Assembly: GCF_001634365.1 (NCBI RefSeq)
Contig: NZ_CP014579.1
Coordinates: 3,286,001-3,350,000 of the forward strand
DNA: 64,000 nucleotides
DNA from: Paraburkholderia phytofirmans OLGA172
Lineage (GTDB): Bacteria > Pseudomonadota > Gammaproteobacteria > Burkholderiales > Burkholderiaceae
Direction of reading: 5' to 3'
Both the position numbers and the translations under genes were made by a program. The first letter of the stretch is position 1. Every line of letters starts with the position of its first letter. Under the pieces are notes generated by a model. That model did not search any database. It saw only the letters and a list, made by a program, of their open reading frames with translations, and had not been told where the DNA came from. This document shows, one piece after another, positions 35,752 through 44,340 of the stretch.

Positions 35752-36441
35752 GTGAACGCATCCCCTAACGCTGCAGGCGACCTGGTCGCGAACCTCGACG
35801 AAAGCGTTCTGCTTCCGCAACTCGGCTGCCCGGCAGACGAGATCGGCCTGGCAGTCGGCGACATGCTGGAGCGCACCAATCTGGCTGTCATCGACGCGGC
35901 CTTTGATCTACTCGACCTGCGCGCGAATGAGCGGATTCTCGAGATCGGTCTGGGCAACGGCGGTCATATCGCATCTGTGCTGGATCAAGCCGCAGAACTC
36001 TTCTTCACCGGCATCGATCTATCGCCGACCATGATCGCCGAGGGCCGCCGCCGCAACGCAAGCTTTATCCGCGATGGCCGGGTCTGGCTCGAAACTGCCG
36101 ACGTCATGTCCTTGCCATTCCCGTCCGGTTCGTTCGACAAAGCCATCGCGATCAACACCACGTATTTCTGGCCTGACTTGACCGCCGGTCTGAAGGAAAC
36201 ACACCGCGTGCTGCGCTCGGATGGCGTGTTGGTGATTGCGGCGATCACGCCCGAGGCAGCCGTAGAGATGCCGTTCGCGCAATACGGCTTCACCGTCGAC
36301 AATGCGGCCGCGCTGGAAGCCGCCTGCATGGCCGCGGGTTTCGACCGCATAGGCATCACGCGTTACGTCGAGCCGCTGCTCGATCCACCGCAAGAATTCG
36401 GCCCACGCGAGTTCTATCTGTTGTGGGCCTGCGCCGGCTGA
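35752..36441 (+). CDS. Class I SAM-dependent methyltransferase
   Basis: A 229-residue methyltransferase. Motif I is ILEIGLGNGGHI, followed by FTGIDLSPTMIAEGRRRNA, the acidic loop AD..SLPFPSGSFDKAIAINTT and LKETHRVLRSDGVLVIA. This is the Methyltransf_11 pattern. The start is GTG 35752 with GGAGGA upstream. The N-terminal 45 residues precede the fold and may bind substrate. It is convergent with the ECF42 sigma gene, with 39 bp between their stop codons. The methyl acceptor cannot be told. Confidence 0.9.
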   Translation: MNASPNAAGDLVANLDESVLLPQLGCPADEIGLAVGDMLERTNLAVIDAAFDLLDLRANERILEIGLGNGGHIASVLDQAAELFFTGIDLSPTMIAEGRRRNASFIRDGRVWLETADVMSLPFPSGSFDKAIAINTTYFWPDLTAGLKETHRVLRSDGVLVIAAITPEAAVEMPFAQYGFTVDNAAALEAACMAAGFDRIGITRYVEPLLDPPQEFGPREFYLLWACAG

Positions 36442-36480
36442 TACGGCGCTAAACGGCGCAGATTCGATGCGCGGCACCAC

Positions 36481-37758
36481 TCAATGCGCGATGCCGCGCG
36501 CGGCACGCTCGAGTAACAGCTCGCGCTCGCGCGCATTGCGCGTCATGGCGGCAGCGCGTTCGAATTCGGCGCGCGCCTCTTCCATGCGGCCAAGTTTCTC
36601 CAGCAGATCGCCGCGCACGCTCGGCAACCAGTGATAGTTCGCGAGCGCTGCATCGGCTGCGAGCGCATCGACGATTTCCAGACCGGCAGCCGGTCCGAAC
36701 GCCATGCCGACTGCCACCGCCCGGTTCAACTCGACCACGGGCGAAGGCGCCGCCTGCGCCAGCGCATCGTACAGCGCGACGATCTGCGCCCAGTCGGTCT
36801 CTTCGGCGCGGCGGGCGCGCGCATGACACGCGGCCAGCGCGGCCTGCAACGCATACGGACCGCTCGCGCCGCCCAGCGCGTGCGAGGTGGCGAGCGCGGC
36901 CAGCCCGCGGCGGATCAGCAGCGGGTCCCAGCGGCTGCGGTCCTGGTCGAGCAACAGCACCGGCCTGCCCTCGGCATCGATACGCGCGTGTGTGCGCGAC
37001 GCCTGGATTTCCATCAACGCAACAAGGCCATGCACTTCGCTTTCGTCCGGCACGAGCCCGCTCAGCACGCGCCCCAGCCGCAGCGCTTCCTCGCACAGCG
37101 CCGGACGCATCCAGTCGTCGCCGGCTGTGGCCGAATAGCCTTCGTTGAAAATCAGATAGATCACCTGCAGCACCGAGGCGAGCCGTGGCGCGCGCGCATC
37201 CGCTTGCGGCACTTCGAACGGCACCTTGGCCGCCGACAGCGTGCGCTTCGCCCGCACGATGCGCTGCGCGATGGTCGGCTCGGGCACGAGGAACGCACGT
37301 GCGATTTCGTCCGTGGTGAGGCCGCCGAGCAGGCGCAGCGTCAGCGCGACGCGTGCGTCGGTGGACAACACCGGGTGGCACGCCGTGAACACCAGCCGCA
37401 GCAGGTCGTCGCCGATATCGTCGGCGCGTGCGGCATCGAGGCTATCGACGAAATCCGGCACGAGGTGCGCCTCCAATGCGTCGAGATCGTGGCCCAACTC
37501 TTCGCGCTTGCGGGCATGCAGCGCTTCCTGGCGCAAGCGGTCGAGGGCGCGGTTCTTCGCGGTCGCCATCAGCCACGCCCCCGGATTGGCGGGCACGCCC
37601 GCATCAGGCCAATGTTCGAGCGCCGCCACCAGCGCGTCCTGCGCCAGCTCTTCGGCAAGCCCCACGTCGCGCACGATCCGCGCGACGTGGGCGATGACCT
37701 TGGCGGATTCGATCCGCCAGACTGCCTCGATGGCACGATGGGTGGCCGGCGTTGTCAC
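36481..37758 (-). CDS. ECF sigma factor of the ECF42 type (sigma with C-terminal TPR-like domain)
   Basis: A 425-residue sigma factor. Region 2 (IAHVARIVRDVGLAEELAQD, LVAALEHWPDAGVPANPGAW, LMATAKNRALDRLRQE) and region 4 (LRLLGGLTTDEIARAFLVPE, PTIAQRIVRAKRTL) are followed by a 200-residue helical extension (LIFNEGYSATAGDDWMRPAL; LRLGRVLSGLVPDESEVHGL; LDQDRSRWDPLLIRRGLAAL). Such sigma factors have no anti-sigma partner and are encoded with DGPF/YCII proteins, as here. The start is GTG 37758, 4 bp after the stop of the decayed VOC gene. The operon order in transcription is YCII, YCII, VOC relic, sigma. Confidence 0.93.
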   Translation of the reverse strand: MTTPATHRAIEAVWRIESAKVIAHVARIVRDVGLAEELAQDALVAALEHWPDAGVPANPGAWLMATAKNRALDRLRQEALHARKREELGHDLDALEAHLVPDFVDSLDAARADDIGDDLLRLVFTACHPVLSTDARVALTLRLLGGLTTDEIARAFLVPEPTIAQRIVRAKRTLSAAKVPFEVPQADARAPRLASVLQVIYLIFNEGYSATAGDDWMRPALCEEALRLGRVLSGLVPDESEVHGLVALMEIQASRTHARIDAEGRPVLLLDQDRSRWDPLLIRRGLAALATSHALGGASGPYALQAALAACHARARRAEETDWAQIVALYDALAQAAPSPVVELNRAVAVGMAFGPAAGLEIVDALAADAALANYHWLPSVRGDLLEKLGRMEEARAEFERAAAMTRNARERELLLERAARGIAH

Positions 37759-37762
37759 GGAA

Positions 37763-37887
37763 TCAGCCCGCTGCCTTGGCGTTCGGGTCCATGTAGATCA
37801 GCTCCCAGATGTGTCCGTCGATATCTTCGAAGCCATGCCCGTACATGAAGCCGTAGCGGCGAGATCGACGTAGATCTGCTTATGCAT
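37763..37887 (-). pseudogene. VOC/glyoxalase-family gene gutted by an internal deletion
   Basis: From ATG 37887 the first ten codons read MHKQIYVDLA, a usual VOC start. Then, in another frame, RYGFMYGHGFEDIDGHIWEL and IYMDPNAKAAG run to TGA 37763-37765, the usual VOC end. The 90 or so residues between, including two metal ligands, are missing, and the joint also shifts the frame, so no VOC protein can be made. Both ends and the spacing to the sigma gene are kept, so operon transcription should be unaffected. Confidence 0.82.
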
Positions 37888-37924
37888 GACGAATCCTTTC
37901 GACGTGGCCGGATCGGCGTGGCGA

Positions 37925-38338
37925 TCAATGTTTGGTCGCGTCAAGTTTTCGGAAGCGCTCCAGTTCCGGGCTCGGCTCGAAGTCTTCGCGCTCATACAGT
38001 TGCCGCACTTCGATTTCGCCTTCGGCCTGTTCGCCGAACGGTGCCGGGAACCGCCGCGCCCATTCCATAGCTTCTTCGCGGGAGCGAACCTGAATCAGCG
38101 TATAGCCGGCGATCAGTTCTTTGGTTTCCGCGAACGGACCATCGATGACCGTGCGCTTGCCCGCGCTGTAGTGGATGCGCCAGCCTTTCGAACTCGGTTG
38201 CAGGCCGGTTGCGTCGAGCAGCACGCCGGCCTTGGCCAGTTCTTCATGGTAGGCGCCCATCGCGGCCATCAAGGCGTCGTCTGGTGGGCCGCCGGCTTCG
38301 CTGACGGCAGTCGCCTTCACTATGATCATGAATCGCAT
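37925..38338 (-). CDS. YCII-related (DGPF) domain protein
   Basis: A 137-residue protein: MRFMIIVKATAVSEAGGPPD, then YHEELAKAGVLLDATGLQPS, the name-giving VIDGPFAETKELIAGYTLIQ, and ALEWARR-like helix EEAMEWARRFP. DGPF proteins are ferredoxin-like dimers found beside ECF42 sigma factors; their biochemical role is unsettled. GGAG is present before ATG 38338. It lies between another DGPF gene and the VOC relic in one operon. Confidence 0.92.
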   Translation of the reverse strand: MRFMIIVKATAVSEAGGPPDDALMAAMGAYHEELAKAGVLLDATGLQPSSKGWRIHYSAGKRTVIDGPFAETKELIAGYTLIQVRSREEAMEWARRFPAPFGEQAEGEIEVRQLYEREDFEPSPELERFRKLDATKH

Positions 38339-38495
38339 CGCAATCGCTCCTTGGCTAGCGTGTGGTAAGTGGCGAGCCGCTGTCTGTTTGCTGGCTCCCT
38401 ACTCACACGACGAGCGATGCGCGACCGGATCGACATATTTGCCGCAGGCCTAGGGAAAACCCCCAGAAAAATAGCCGCGAGTGACGCGGACCCGC

Positions 38496-38849
38496 TTAGA
38501 TGAAGCAAGGTCCGACTTTGCGGACTTCGACGGTGCACCACGAGGCCGCCGGGCAGGCTTGTGCGATCGCCACCGCTTCTTCACGGGTTTCACAATCGAG
38601 CAGGAAGAAACCGCCGATCATTTCCTTGGCTTCGGCGAATGGGCCGTCGAGCAGTTTTGGCCGACCGTCGCGCACCTGCACGCGCACGGCGTCACTGGAG
38701 GCGGTCAGCGATTCGACTGCGCGCAGCTTGCCGCGCTCTTTGAGGCCGGCGGCAAACCGCACCATCTGGTCATAGACTTCCCGCCCCGCCTGCTCGCCGC
38801 GTTCAATGCGTTGATCCGGGGGTTCGACAATAAGCAGCATGTAAGACAT
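38496..38849 (-). CDS. YCII-related (DGPF) domain protein, first gene of the ECF42 operon
   Basis: A 117-residue protein: MSYMLLIVEPPDQRIERGEQ, FAAGLKERGKLRAVESL, and LLDGPFAEAKEMIGGFFLLD with EEAVAIAQACPA. ATG 38849 follows GGAGA; the frame extends upstream without reason. It is paralogous to the gene at 37925 but only distantly alike. The 157-bp gap between them has no gene. It is likely the promoter-proximal gene of the sigma operon; the AT-rich region 38940-39173 lies upstream. Confidence 0.92.
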   Translation of the reverse strand: MSYMLLIVEPPDQRIERGEQAGREVYDQMVRFAAGLKERGKLRAVESLTASSDAVRVQVRDGRPKLLDGPFAEAKEMIGGFFLLDCETREEAVAIAQACPAASWCTVEVRKVGPCFI

Positions 38850-39173
38850 GGCGTCTCCGATTGATCGCGCCGTGGACGTGAACGCCAGGCAGGCGTACGA
38901 CGGCAAAACCGCGCTTACAGTTGGGTTGCGAAAGGCAGTCTAGCAAGCGCGGATGACGCCAGCAAACCCGCTTCGCCGCACGACACAAGACCGGTACTTT
39001 GAAGTATTCTCCGAACGCGCTAAAGCCCGTCATGAATTTGCCGTTTATCGATTAATCGCAGTAGATAATCCGCATTCGATCCGGCAGCACCGCGCAAAAA
39101 ACACAGTCAAACTCATCGGCATAGTCCGCCGGCATAACAAACGAATCATATAAACAGAGCATCGGGGAAATTC

Positions 39174-41141
39174 ATGCATCGATCGTTAGTGCGTAGCGGC
39201 GTCGCGGCTGCCGTGGCCTTTGCCTTGATCCAGCTGAGCGGTTGCGGCGGCGGCGGGTCCGGCTCGACGTCAGCGAGCACGCCGACGGTCACCGCCACCT
39301 CGGTGAGCGGCACGGTCGCCACCGGCACCGCCGTGGTGGGCGCGACGGTCACGCTCACCGATGCGACCGGCGCTCAGGCCACGGCAACCACCAACACCCA
39401 GGGCGCGTACACGATCTCGGTGAAGGGCATGACCGCGCCGTTCCTGATCGTCGCCACAGACACCACGGGCGTCTCCGCCCCGCTCGTCTCCGTGCTCGCC
39501 AAACTGCCCAACGGTACGGCGCCGGCTGTTGCCAACGTCACCACGCTGACCACCGCGATTGCCGCCATGCTGACGGCCTCGGGCAACCCGATCGACCTCG
39601 CATCCGCCACGGCGCTGGCCAAGGTGACGCTGCCGTCCGTGCAGATCGCCACCATCACACTCGATACGATGCTGGCGAAAATCCTCGCGCAGAACAGCAT
39701 CCAGACGGCGGGCTTCGATCCCATCGGCACGGCCTTTACGCCGAATCACACCGGCGCCGATGCGGTGATCGACACGGTGTCGGTGGTGCCGGCGGCTAAT
39801 GGCGGCTTGTTGCTGCTGTCGAATGCGGCGCCCGGCACGACCGTCGTGCTGAACAACCAGACTGCCCAGTCGATCACGCTGGCAGCGCCGCCGGCGGCGG
39901 CGGCGGCGAACTATCTGGAGCCCCTCGCGTCCCTGCTGACTGCCTGCGCGGCAAACGGCACGCTCAACACGTCATGCTCGCCGGCAATCGGCTCCGCGTT
40001 CCTCGAGAACGGCTCGGCCGATCTGGCCGCAGGCCACGGCCTGACCGACGCGATCCTGAGTGGCGCAGTGTTCGGTTCGCCAAAGACACTCGCCTTCTTC
40101 ACGCGCAACGGCAAGCAGCTTGCGCTAGTGCAGTTGCCGGTCACACTGGCGAGCGGCGCTGCAGGCGGCGTGCTCTACACCATCGCGCAACAGCTGCCCA
40201 CGCCCGTCGCGCTCGCCAATGGCACCCAGCTTGGCTGGGATCTGATCGGCAATCAGTCGCAATTCGCTGTTTCGATCATGTCGCAAATCCAGCGCCGCAC
40301 CTTCCTCGATTCGAAGCTGAACGACGTGAACCGTTACGAGTCGGGTCTCAAGATTGCGATTCCAACCACTTCGAATCCGACGGTGTATTCGGCTTCCGTC
40401 ACGGGACCTGGCCTCGCTGCGCCGGTCTGGCTGATGCCGCGCAATGCGCTCGGCATCAGCTCGCTGGGTCTGTCGGATCTGCCGTTGAGCGCGGCGCCGG
40501 TTTCACCGGCAACGACCAACAGCAATACGGAGCTGTATCGCTGGTCATGGCAGTCGCTGTCGTCGACCGCGAACTTCACGCCGGCGGCTTCGAGCGGCTA
40601 CTACTCAGCGCAATCAGTCGACGCGAGCACTGTGCCGCTCTACGCAACCTACACCGTCACGTTCTACGACAAGAACGGCGCGCAGCTTGGCCAGTCGTCG
40701 ATCATCAATCCGGGCAGTCCGTTGAACGCGGCGGCCGGCAGCACAGTTGCGTGGCCGACGCTGCTGCCCGACTTCGCGACCCAGTTCCTCACGCCAGGCG
40801 GATCGCTGGCCGGCGTGCAGTACGCAATGAGCGCGACATGGTCGAGCATCGTAACCGGACCGAATCCCACCTATCCGGTGACGTCCGTGCAGATCCAGGC
40901 CTACCCTGGAACGGGCTCCGGCTCGACGACTGCAATCGACGGCTTCTCGACCGGCGCGCCGAATAACACCACGGTCGGTCAGTATCAAGCCACCGTCTAT
41001 GCGGGGGTCAATGCCTCAGGCGTGCAGACTTGCACGAATTGCCCGTTCCCGGCATTGACGTCTGGCGGTTCGCGGCTCGTGCAGTTGGGTGGCGGGCAGA
41101 ATGGGATCACCTACTACGATATGACGCAGTACAACGATTAG
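39174..41141 (+). CDS. Large lipoprotein of unknown function
   Basis: A 655-residue lipoprotein. The signal peptide ends in the lipobox LSGC (Cys about residue 24), followed by GGGGSGSTSAS, a flexible tether. Residues about 45-110 look like a carboxypeptidase-regulatory/Ig-like beta-sandwich (VSGTVATGTAVVGATVTLTD, ATTNTQGAYTIS). The rest is Thr/Ala/Ser-rich beta-type sequence with few charges, ending ITYYDMTQYND. It is probably anchored to the outer membrane. The ATG has GGGGA upstream. No operon partner; the last 4 bp overlap a minus-strand gene end. Confidence 0.85.
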   Translation: MHRSLVRSGVAAAVAFALIQLSGCGGGGSGSTSASTPTVTATSVSGTVATGTAVVGATVTLTDATGAQATATTNTQGAYTISVKGMTAPFLIVATDTTGVSAPLVSVLAKLPNGTAPAVANVTTLTTAIAAMLTASGNPIDLASATALAKVTLPSVQIATITLDTMLAKILAQNSIQTAGFDPIGTAFTPNHTGADAVIDTVSVVPAANGGLLLLSNAAPGTTVVLNNQTAQSITLAAPPAAAAANYLEPLASLLTACAANGTLNTSCSPAIGSAFLENGSADLAAGHGLTDAILSGAVFGSPKTLAFFTRNGKQLALVQLPVTLASGAAGGVLYTIAQQLPTPVALANGTQLGWDLIGNQSQFAVSIMSQIQRRTFLDSKLNDVNRYESGLKIAIPTTSNPTVYSASVTGPGLAAPVWLMPRNALGISSLGLSDLPLSAAPVSPATTNSNTELYRWSWQSLSSTANFTPAASSGYYSAQSVDASTVPLYATYTVTFYDKNGAQLGQSSIINPGSPLNAAAGSTVAWPTLLPDFATQFLTPGGSLAGVQYAMSATWSSIVTGPNPTYPVTSVQIQAYPGTGSGSTTAIDGFSTGAPNNTTVGQYQATVYAGVNASGVQTCTNCPFPALTSGGSRLVQLGGGQNGITYYDMTQYND

Positions 41142-41449
41142 AACAGCGTAGCGCTGGGGCCTTCCGGCAAATTGCTCATTGCGTGCGTCTGGACCGCTCG
41201 TGCCACAGGATGCGCTGCAGTCGGCTTCCGCCTGTCGGCAACAGGCGGAAAGACGCACCAACTGCCGTCATCGTGCCTGAAGAAAAACAATGCGAGCGCT
41301 CCGGCTGGTGACGACGTCTCGACGCATACGTAGCGTCGTCCGCTCCATCCAGTGCGACTAAATCTGGTCACATGAACGGGGGTTGCGGGAGCCGGTGCGA
41401 GCCACTTTTCGACCTGCGAACGCAGGGACCGCTCGTTCGTGTTTTTCAT
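41138..41449 (-). CDS. Conserved Burkholderia-type hypothetical protein
   Basis: A 103-residue basic protein: MKNTNERSLRSQVEKWLAPA, VTRFSRTGWSGRRYVCVETS, and LALFFFRHDDGSWCVFPP. The first 75 residues match a short protein found widely in Burkholderia; the tail ADRRKPTAAHPVARAV may be an extension through a lost stop. ATG 41449 has GGAG upstream. Its 120-nt upstream region is shared with the gene at 43891-44220 and suggests common control. Function unknown. Confidence 0.7.
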   Translation of the reverse strand: MKNTNERSLRSQVEKWLAPAPATPVHVTRFSRTGWSGRRYVCVETSSPAGALALFFFRHDDGSWCVFPPVADRRKPTAAHPVARAVQTHAMSNLPEGPSATLF

Positions 41450-41575
41450 GTTCCGCTCCAGCACATTTCCCGTCCAGGTGACGGGACGGTTTCTCTCCGC
41501 TCATTTCCTTAACGCCTCGGATGCCCGCCATGTTGACCAAGGGGTTGTGAGTTCTGAAACCGAATATTTCGAGGT
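41450..41575 (-). promoter_or_regulatory. Conserved leader, copy A
   Basis: The DNA directly upstream of the gene starting at 41449 aligns with that upstream of the gene starting at 44220: about 78 percent identity by eye over 110 bp, with the block GAAACCGAATATTTCG identical in both. Copy A has about 11 extra bases near the start codon and contains the potential stem CCGTCC/GGACGG. It covers the ribosome site, so it is a shared 5' leader and probably promoter. Confidence 0.7.
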
Positions 41576-41895
41576 GGGCCGCGGTCATTGCAAAGCAGTG
41601 CTCAAGCCAAAACCCGGAGATTGTGGTGTGTACTGCTCATATCGCGCCAGCAGGTGTCCGCCTCGCTGACCTACGGCCCGCATCGTCGTTAAGCATTTGC
41701 AGACATGGCGGACTTTCCGGAGACACATAGGTGCGGTCAAGAGGGCGCATTGGCTTTCCGGATTTCGTCGTTGTACGATCCGAATGAGTGGCCAGATAGC
41801 GTCCGCAATCACGGCGCGTGGCGCAATCCCCAGCGAGCGGGTATTCGTCGCTTACTGCCTCTGCTCATCCTGTCGTATTCGAGGGCGTCCCGGAA

Positions 41896-42810
41896 ATGAA
41901 CTCCCAGATTCTCGTGTCGGCAACACCAGAAACAGGAGCGTCCACCTCGATTACCGGCGACGGCAGTGAGAGAGTGGATTCGATCACCCTGTCCATGTCG
42001 ACGGCAGACGGGTTTGTATGTCTAGCGACGTCAATTTCTGCAGATGCCGCTCGGCGCGCCCACGCATTACATTTGAAAGCGGACCCTGAAGTACTGCACA
42101 AGCTTCGCGTCGCGCTGCGCCGTTTGCGTTCGCTCTGGTGGGCGTACGAGCCACTACTCGACCGGAAAGACTCGGAGCTGCAGCGTGGCGAGTTCAAATC
42201 TCTCGCCAACGCCGCAGGCAAAACTCGCGACTGGGATATCCTGCGCGGCCTGCTTAGCGCTGACCAGTCGATGCAGCACACGTTTGCCGCACTTCTCGAG
42301 TCTGTGGACGAGCATCGCGCTGAGGCTCTGTCGTTTAGTCGAAGAACCATCGGGAACGCCGGTGTCGAGCAGATACTCCAGCGCGCACTGGCAGGTGCGC
42401 GACAGCAGCTGGACTCGCGAGCCAGCAGCCCTACGCTTGCCGGGTTTGCCGAGGACCGGGTGGAATCAGCCGAGAACGCGTTGAGGAAGCGGGTGAAGCG
42501 AGCGGCATCGGAGAAAGGTTCGGGGTACGTTGCGCTTCATGAAGTGCGCATCGCAGGTAAGAAGCTGCGATATCTGCTGGAGTTCTTTTCGCCGGTCCTC
42601 GATGGCAGTCATCAGGCCGCAATTGAGCGGTTGACGTCGGTGCAGGACGAACTCGGGAAGCTCAATGACCTCGTCACGAGCGAAACGTTGCTTCGGGAGT
42701 ATTCGTTCCAGCTCGGTGAGCCAAAGGTGGTCAAAGAGGCCGTTGGGTATTTGCAGGACCAGAAGAAGCACCACATGCACAACGCACACGAGGCATTGCG
42801 CACGGCATGA
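41896..42810 (+). CDS. CHAD domain-containing protein
   Basis: A 304-residue helical protein. The two half-repeats carry the conserved basic motifs VLHKLRVALRRLRSLWWAYE (His/Arg face) and LHEVRIAGKKLRYLLEFFSP. CHAD domains bind inorganic polyphosphate granules through these residues. N-terminal CYTH domain is absent. ATG 41896 is taken; a start 78 bp upstream is possible. The next gene is phoU, so both genes point to phosphate or polyphosphate handling. The first 45 residues are Ser/Thr-rich and probably disordered. Confidence 0.92.
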   Translation: MNSQILVSATPETGASTSITGDGSERVDSITLSMSTADGFVCLATSISADAARRAHALHLKADPEVLHKLRVALRRLRSLWWAYEPLLDRKDSELQRGEFKSLANAAGKTRDWDILRGLLSADQSMQHTFAALLESVDEHRAEALSFSRRTIGNAGVEQILQRALAGARQQLDSRASSPTLAGFAEDRVESAENALRKRVKRAASEKGSGYVALHEVRIAGKKLRYLLEFFSPVLDGSHQAAIERLTSVQDELGKLNDLVTSETLLREYSFQLGEPKVVKEAVGYLQDQKKHHMHNAHEALRTA

Positions 42811-43005
42811 TAGCCGTTCAGCCGCCGCCCCGTCCCAACCCACAGGGTGACTCACCTCCCCGCTGATTTCCGCTGCTTCGTTTCCGCGCGTTGGACGGCT
42901 TCGCCAATGCAATTCTGAAAACGCCCAACAACCGTATATACTGTTTATATCGTTTGCCAATCGTAAGATGGACGCGAGCGAATTGTGTAACTGAGCATTG
43001 CGTCA

Positions 43006-43021
43006 CAGGCAAGTTTGCCTG
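43006..43021. promoter_or_regulatory. 16-bp perfect palindrome before phoU
   Basis: CAGGCAAGTTTGCCTG is close to a perfect dyad (7-bp arms CAGGCAA / TTGCCTG, 2-bp centre) ending at the ribosome site GAGGAG of phoU. A repressor bound here, or the hairpin in mRNA, could limit translation. It does not match the Pho box. Confidence 0.45.
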
Positions 43022-43031
43022 AGGAGCGAAG

Positions 43032-43727
43032 ATGTCGGATAAGCATCTTTCCAGCGGGTTTGACCTCGATCTCGATCTGCTTTTAACGCGGTTGCTCGAA
43101 ATGGGCGGCTTGGTGGAGGCGCAGATTGCATGCGCAACAGAGGCATTGAACACGTTCGATTTGACACTTGTTGAGCAGGTCCTCGAGGGTGAACACCGGC
43201 TCAACGCGATGGAAATAGAAATCGACGAAGAAGTTAGCAACATCATCGTTCGCCGGCAACCCACCGCTCGCGACCTGCGACTCCTGATGGCCGCCTCGAA
43301 GTGCATCACCAACCTCGAGCGTGCCGGCGACGAGGCACGGAAGATCGCGAAGCGAACACGCCGCATTGCCATGGAGGCCAACCCGTGGACCGTCAACATT
43401 ACTGAAATCAAAGCCTCCGGCAAAATGGCCGCAGATATTCTTCGTCACGCGTTGGATGCATTTGCGCGGATGGATAGCGTTGCGGCGGCACAGATTGTCC
43501 GGGACGACGAAGCCATCGATAACGAGTTCAAGGCGTTCGTGCGCAGGCTCATCACGTCCATGACGCAAGACCCTCGGACAATCCAGACGGGGTTTGACTA
43601 TCTGTCTATAGCGAAGGCGATCGAGCGTATCGGCGACCACGCCACTAACATCGCTGAGCTCGTCGTCTACATTGTTAAGGGTACCGACGTTCGCCACGTG
43701 CCCCGAGAGCAGATTGAGCGTTACTGA
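43032..43727 (+). CDS. phoU: PhoU family phosphate signalling regulator
   Basis: A 231-residue protein with two three-helix PhoU bundles. The metal-binding acidic motifs are visible as LLMAASKCITNLERAGDEAR in the first half and DYLSIAKAIERIGDHATNIA in the second. PhoU links the Pst phosphate transporter to PhoR and keeps the Pho regulon off when phosphate is ample. Here it is not in a pst operon but follows a CHAD gene, so it may be an additional PhoU paralogue. GAGGAG precedes the ATG. Confidence 0.93.
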   Translation: MSDKHLSSGFDLDLDLLLTRLLEMGGLVEAQIACATEALNTFDLTLVEQVLEGEHRLNAMEIEIDEEVSNIIVRRQPTARDLRLLMAASKCITNLERAGDEARKIAKRTRRIAMEANPWTVNITEIKASGKMAADILRHALDAFARMDSVAAAQIVRDDEAIDNEFKAFVRRLITSMTQDPRTIQTGFDYLSIAKAIERIGDHATNIAELVVYIVKGTDVRHVPREQIERY

Positions 43728-43890
43728 ATAGTATCCGTCCACATCCGGCGACTTCGGCGAGGCAGCATGCAGGCATTTGTTGCGGTGGCGATTGCCACCA
43801 GACGTCTGAGGGCAACCGACATTGAAGAGAGCGCGTCGCCCGCCAACGGCAGTGCCGTATCCTGGCTACCGTTGGCGTTGGCGATAGGCG

Positions 43891-44220
43891 TTACTGTCCG
43901 ATTTGCCGGCTTGCGCGGTTCTCCTGCTGGTTCAACGCGTAATCCTCGCGCCTGGTGATATGGCTGCCGTTCTGGCTTGCCATGTCACGCTCCTCCTGGC
44001 GAATCTGATGGTCATCGCGATGCAGTCTCGCCGCCTCGGCGTGGGACATTTCGCCCTCCCTCACTTCCTGATGAATGCGACGGTCCTGATTCGCGAGGCG
44101 ATGGTTGACCTCGGCACGGCGTGGGTGCGTCGCATTCCAGCTCGTTTGCGCCGACGCGGTGCCCGCGAATGACAAGGCCAGTGCTGCAATAGCGGCGAGT
44201 TTATAGGCAACGTTGTGCAT
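43891..44220 (-). CDS. Conserved periplasmic protein, His/Arg/Glu-rich
   Basis: A 109-residue exported protein: signal peptide MHNVAYKLAAIAALALSFAG ending in TASAQ, then a highly charged helical part NATHPRRAEVNHRLANQDRR, EMSHAEAARLHRDDHQIRQE and HITRREDYALNQQENRASRQ. The HRDD/QIRQEE pattern is conserved in Burkholderia proteins of unknown role. ATG 44220 has GGAGAA upstream. It shares its leader with the gene at 41138-41449. The many His and acidic residues could bind metal ions, which is inference. Confidence 0.82.
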   Translation of the reverse strand: MHNVAYKLAAIAALALSFAGTASAQTSWNATHPRRAEVNHRLANQDRRIHQEVREGEMSHAEAARLHRDDHQIRQEERDMASQNGSHITRREDYALNQQENRASRQIGQ

Positions 44221-44340
44221 GTTCTTCTCCAATCCAGTTGAGGGGACGGCTTCTGGCCGTTCATCTCCTCAACGTCTCGGACGACCACGATGTTGACTGT
44301 GGAGTTGTGAGTTGTGAAACCGAATATTTCGCGTGGGCAG
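44221..44340 (-). promoter_or_regulatory. Conserved leader, copy B
   Basis: Second copy of the region described at 41450-41575, placed directly upstream of the periplasmic protein gene. The identical core lies at about 44317-44332. The ribosome site GGAGAA lies just before the ATG. Confidence 0.7.

Noticed and set aside
36631..37848. 405-codon plus-strand frame opposite the ECF42 gene
   Set aside because: Shadow of the sigma gene; no ribosome site and no recognisable domain.
39242..40966. Long frames in other phases of the 655-residue lipoprotein gene
   Set aside because: Arg/His/Asp-rich overlapping frames without signal or motif; the lipoprotein frame has a lipobox and a beta-type composition.
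42930..43010. Pho box before phoU
   Set aside because: Segments such as GCATTGCGTCAC resemble half a Pho box, but the 11-bp direct-repeat spacing of CTGTCAT-type units is not met.
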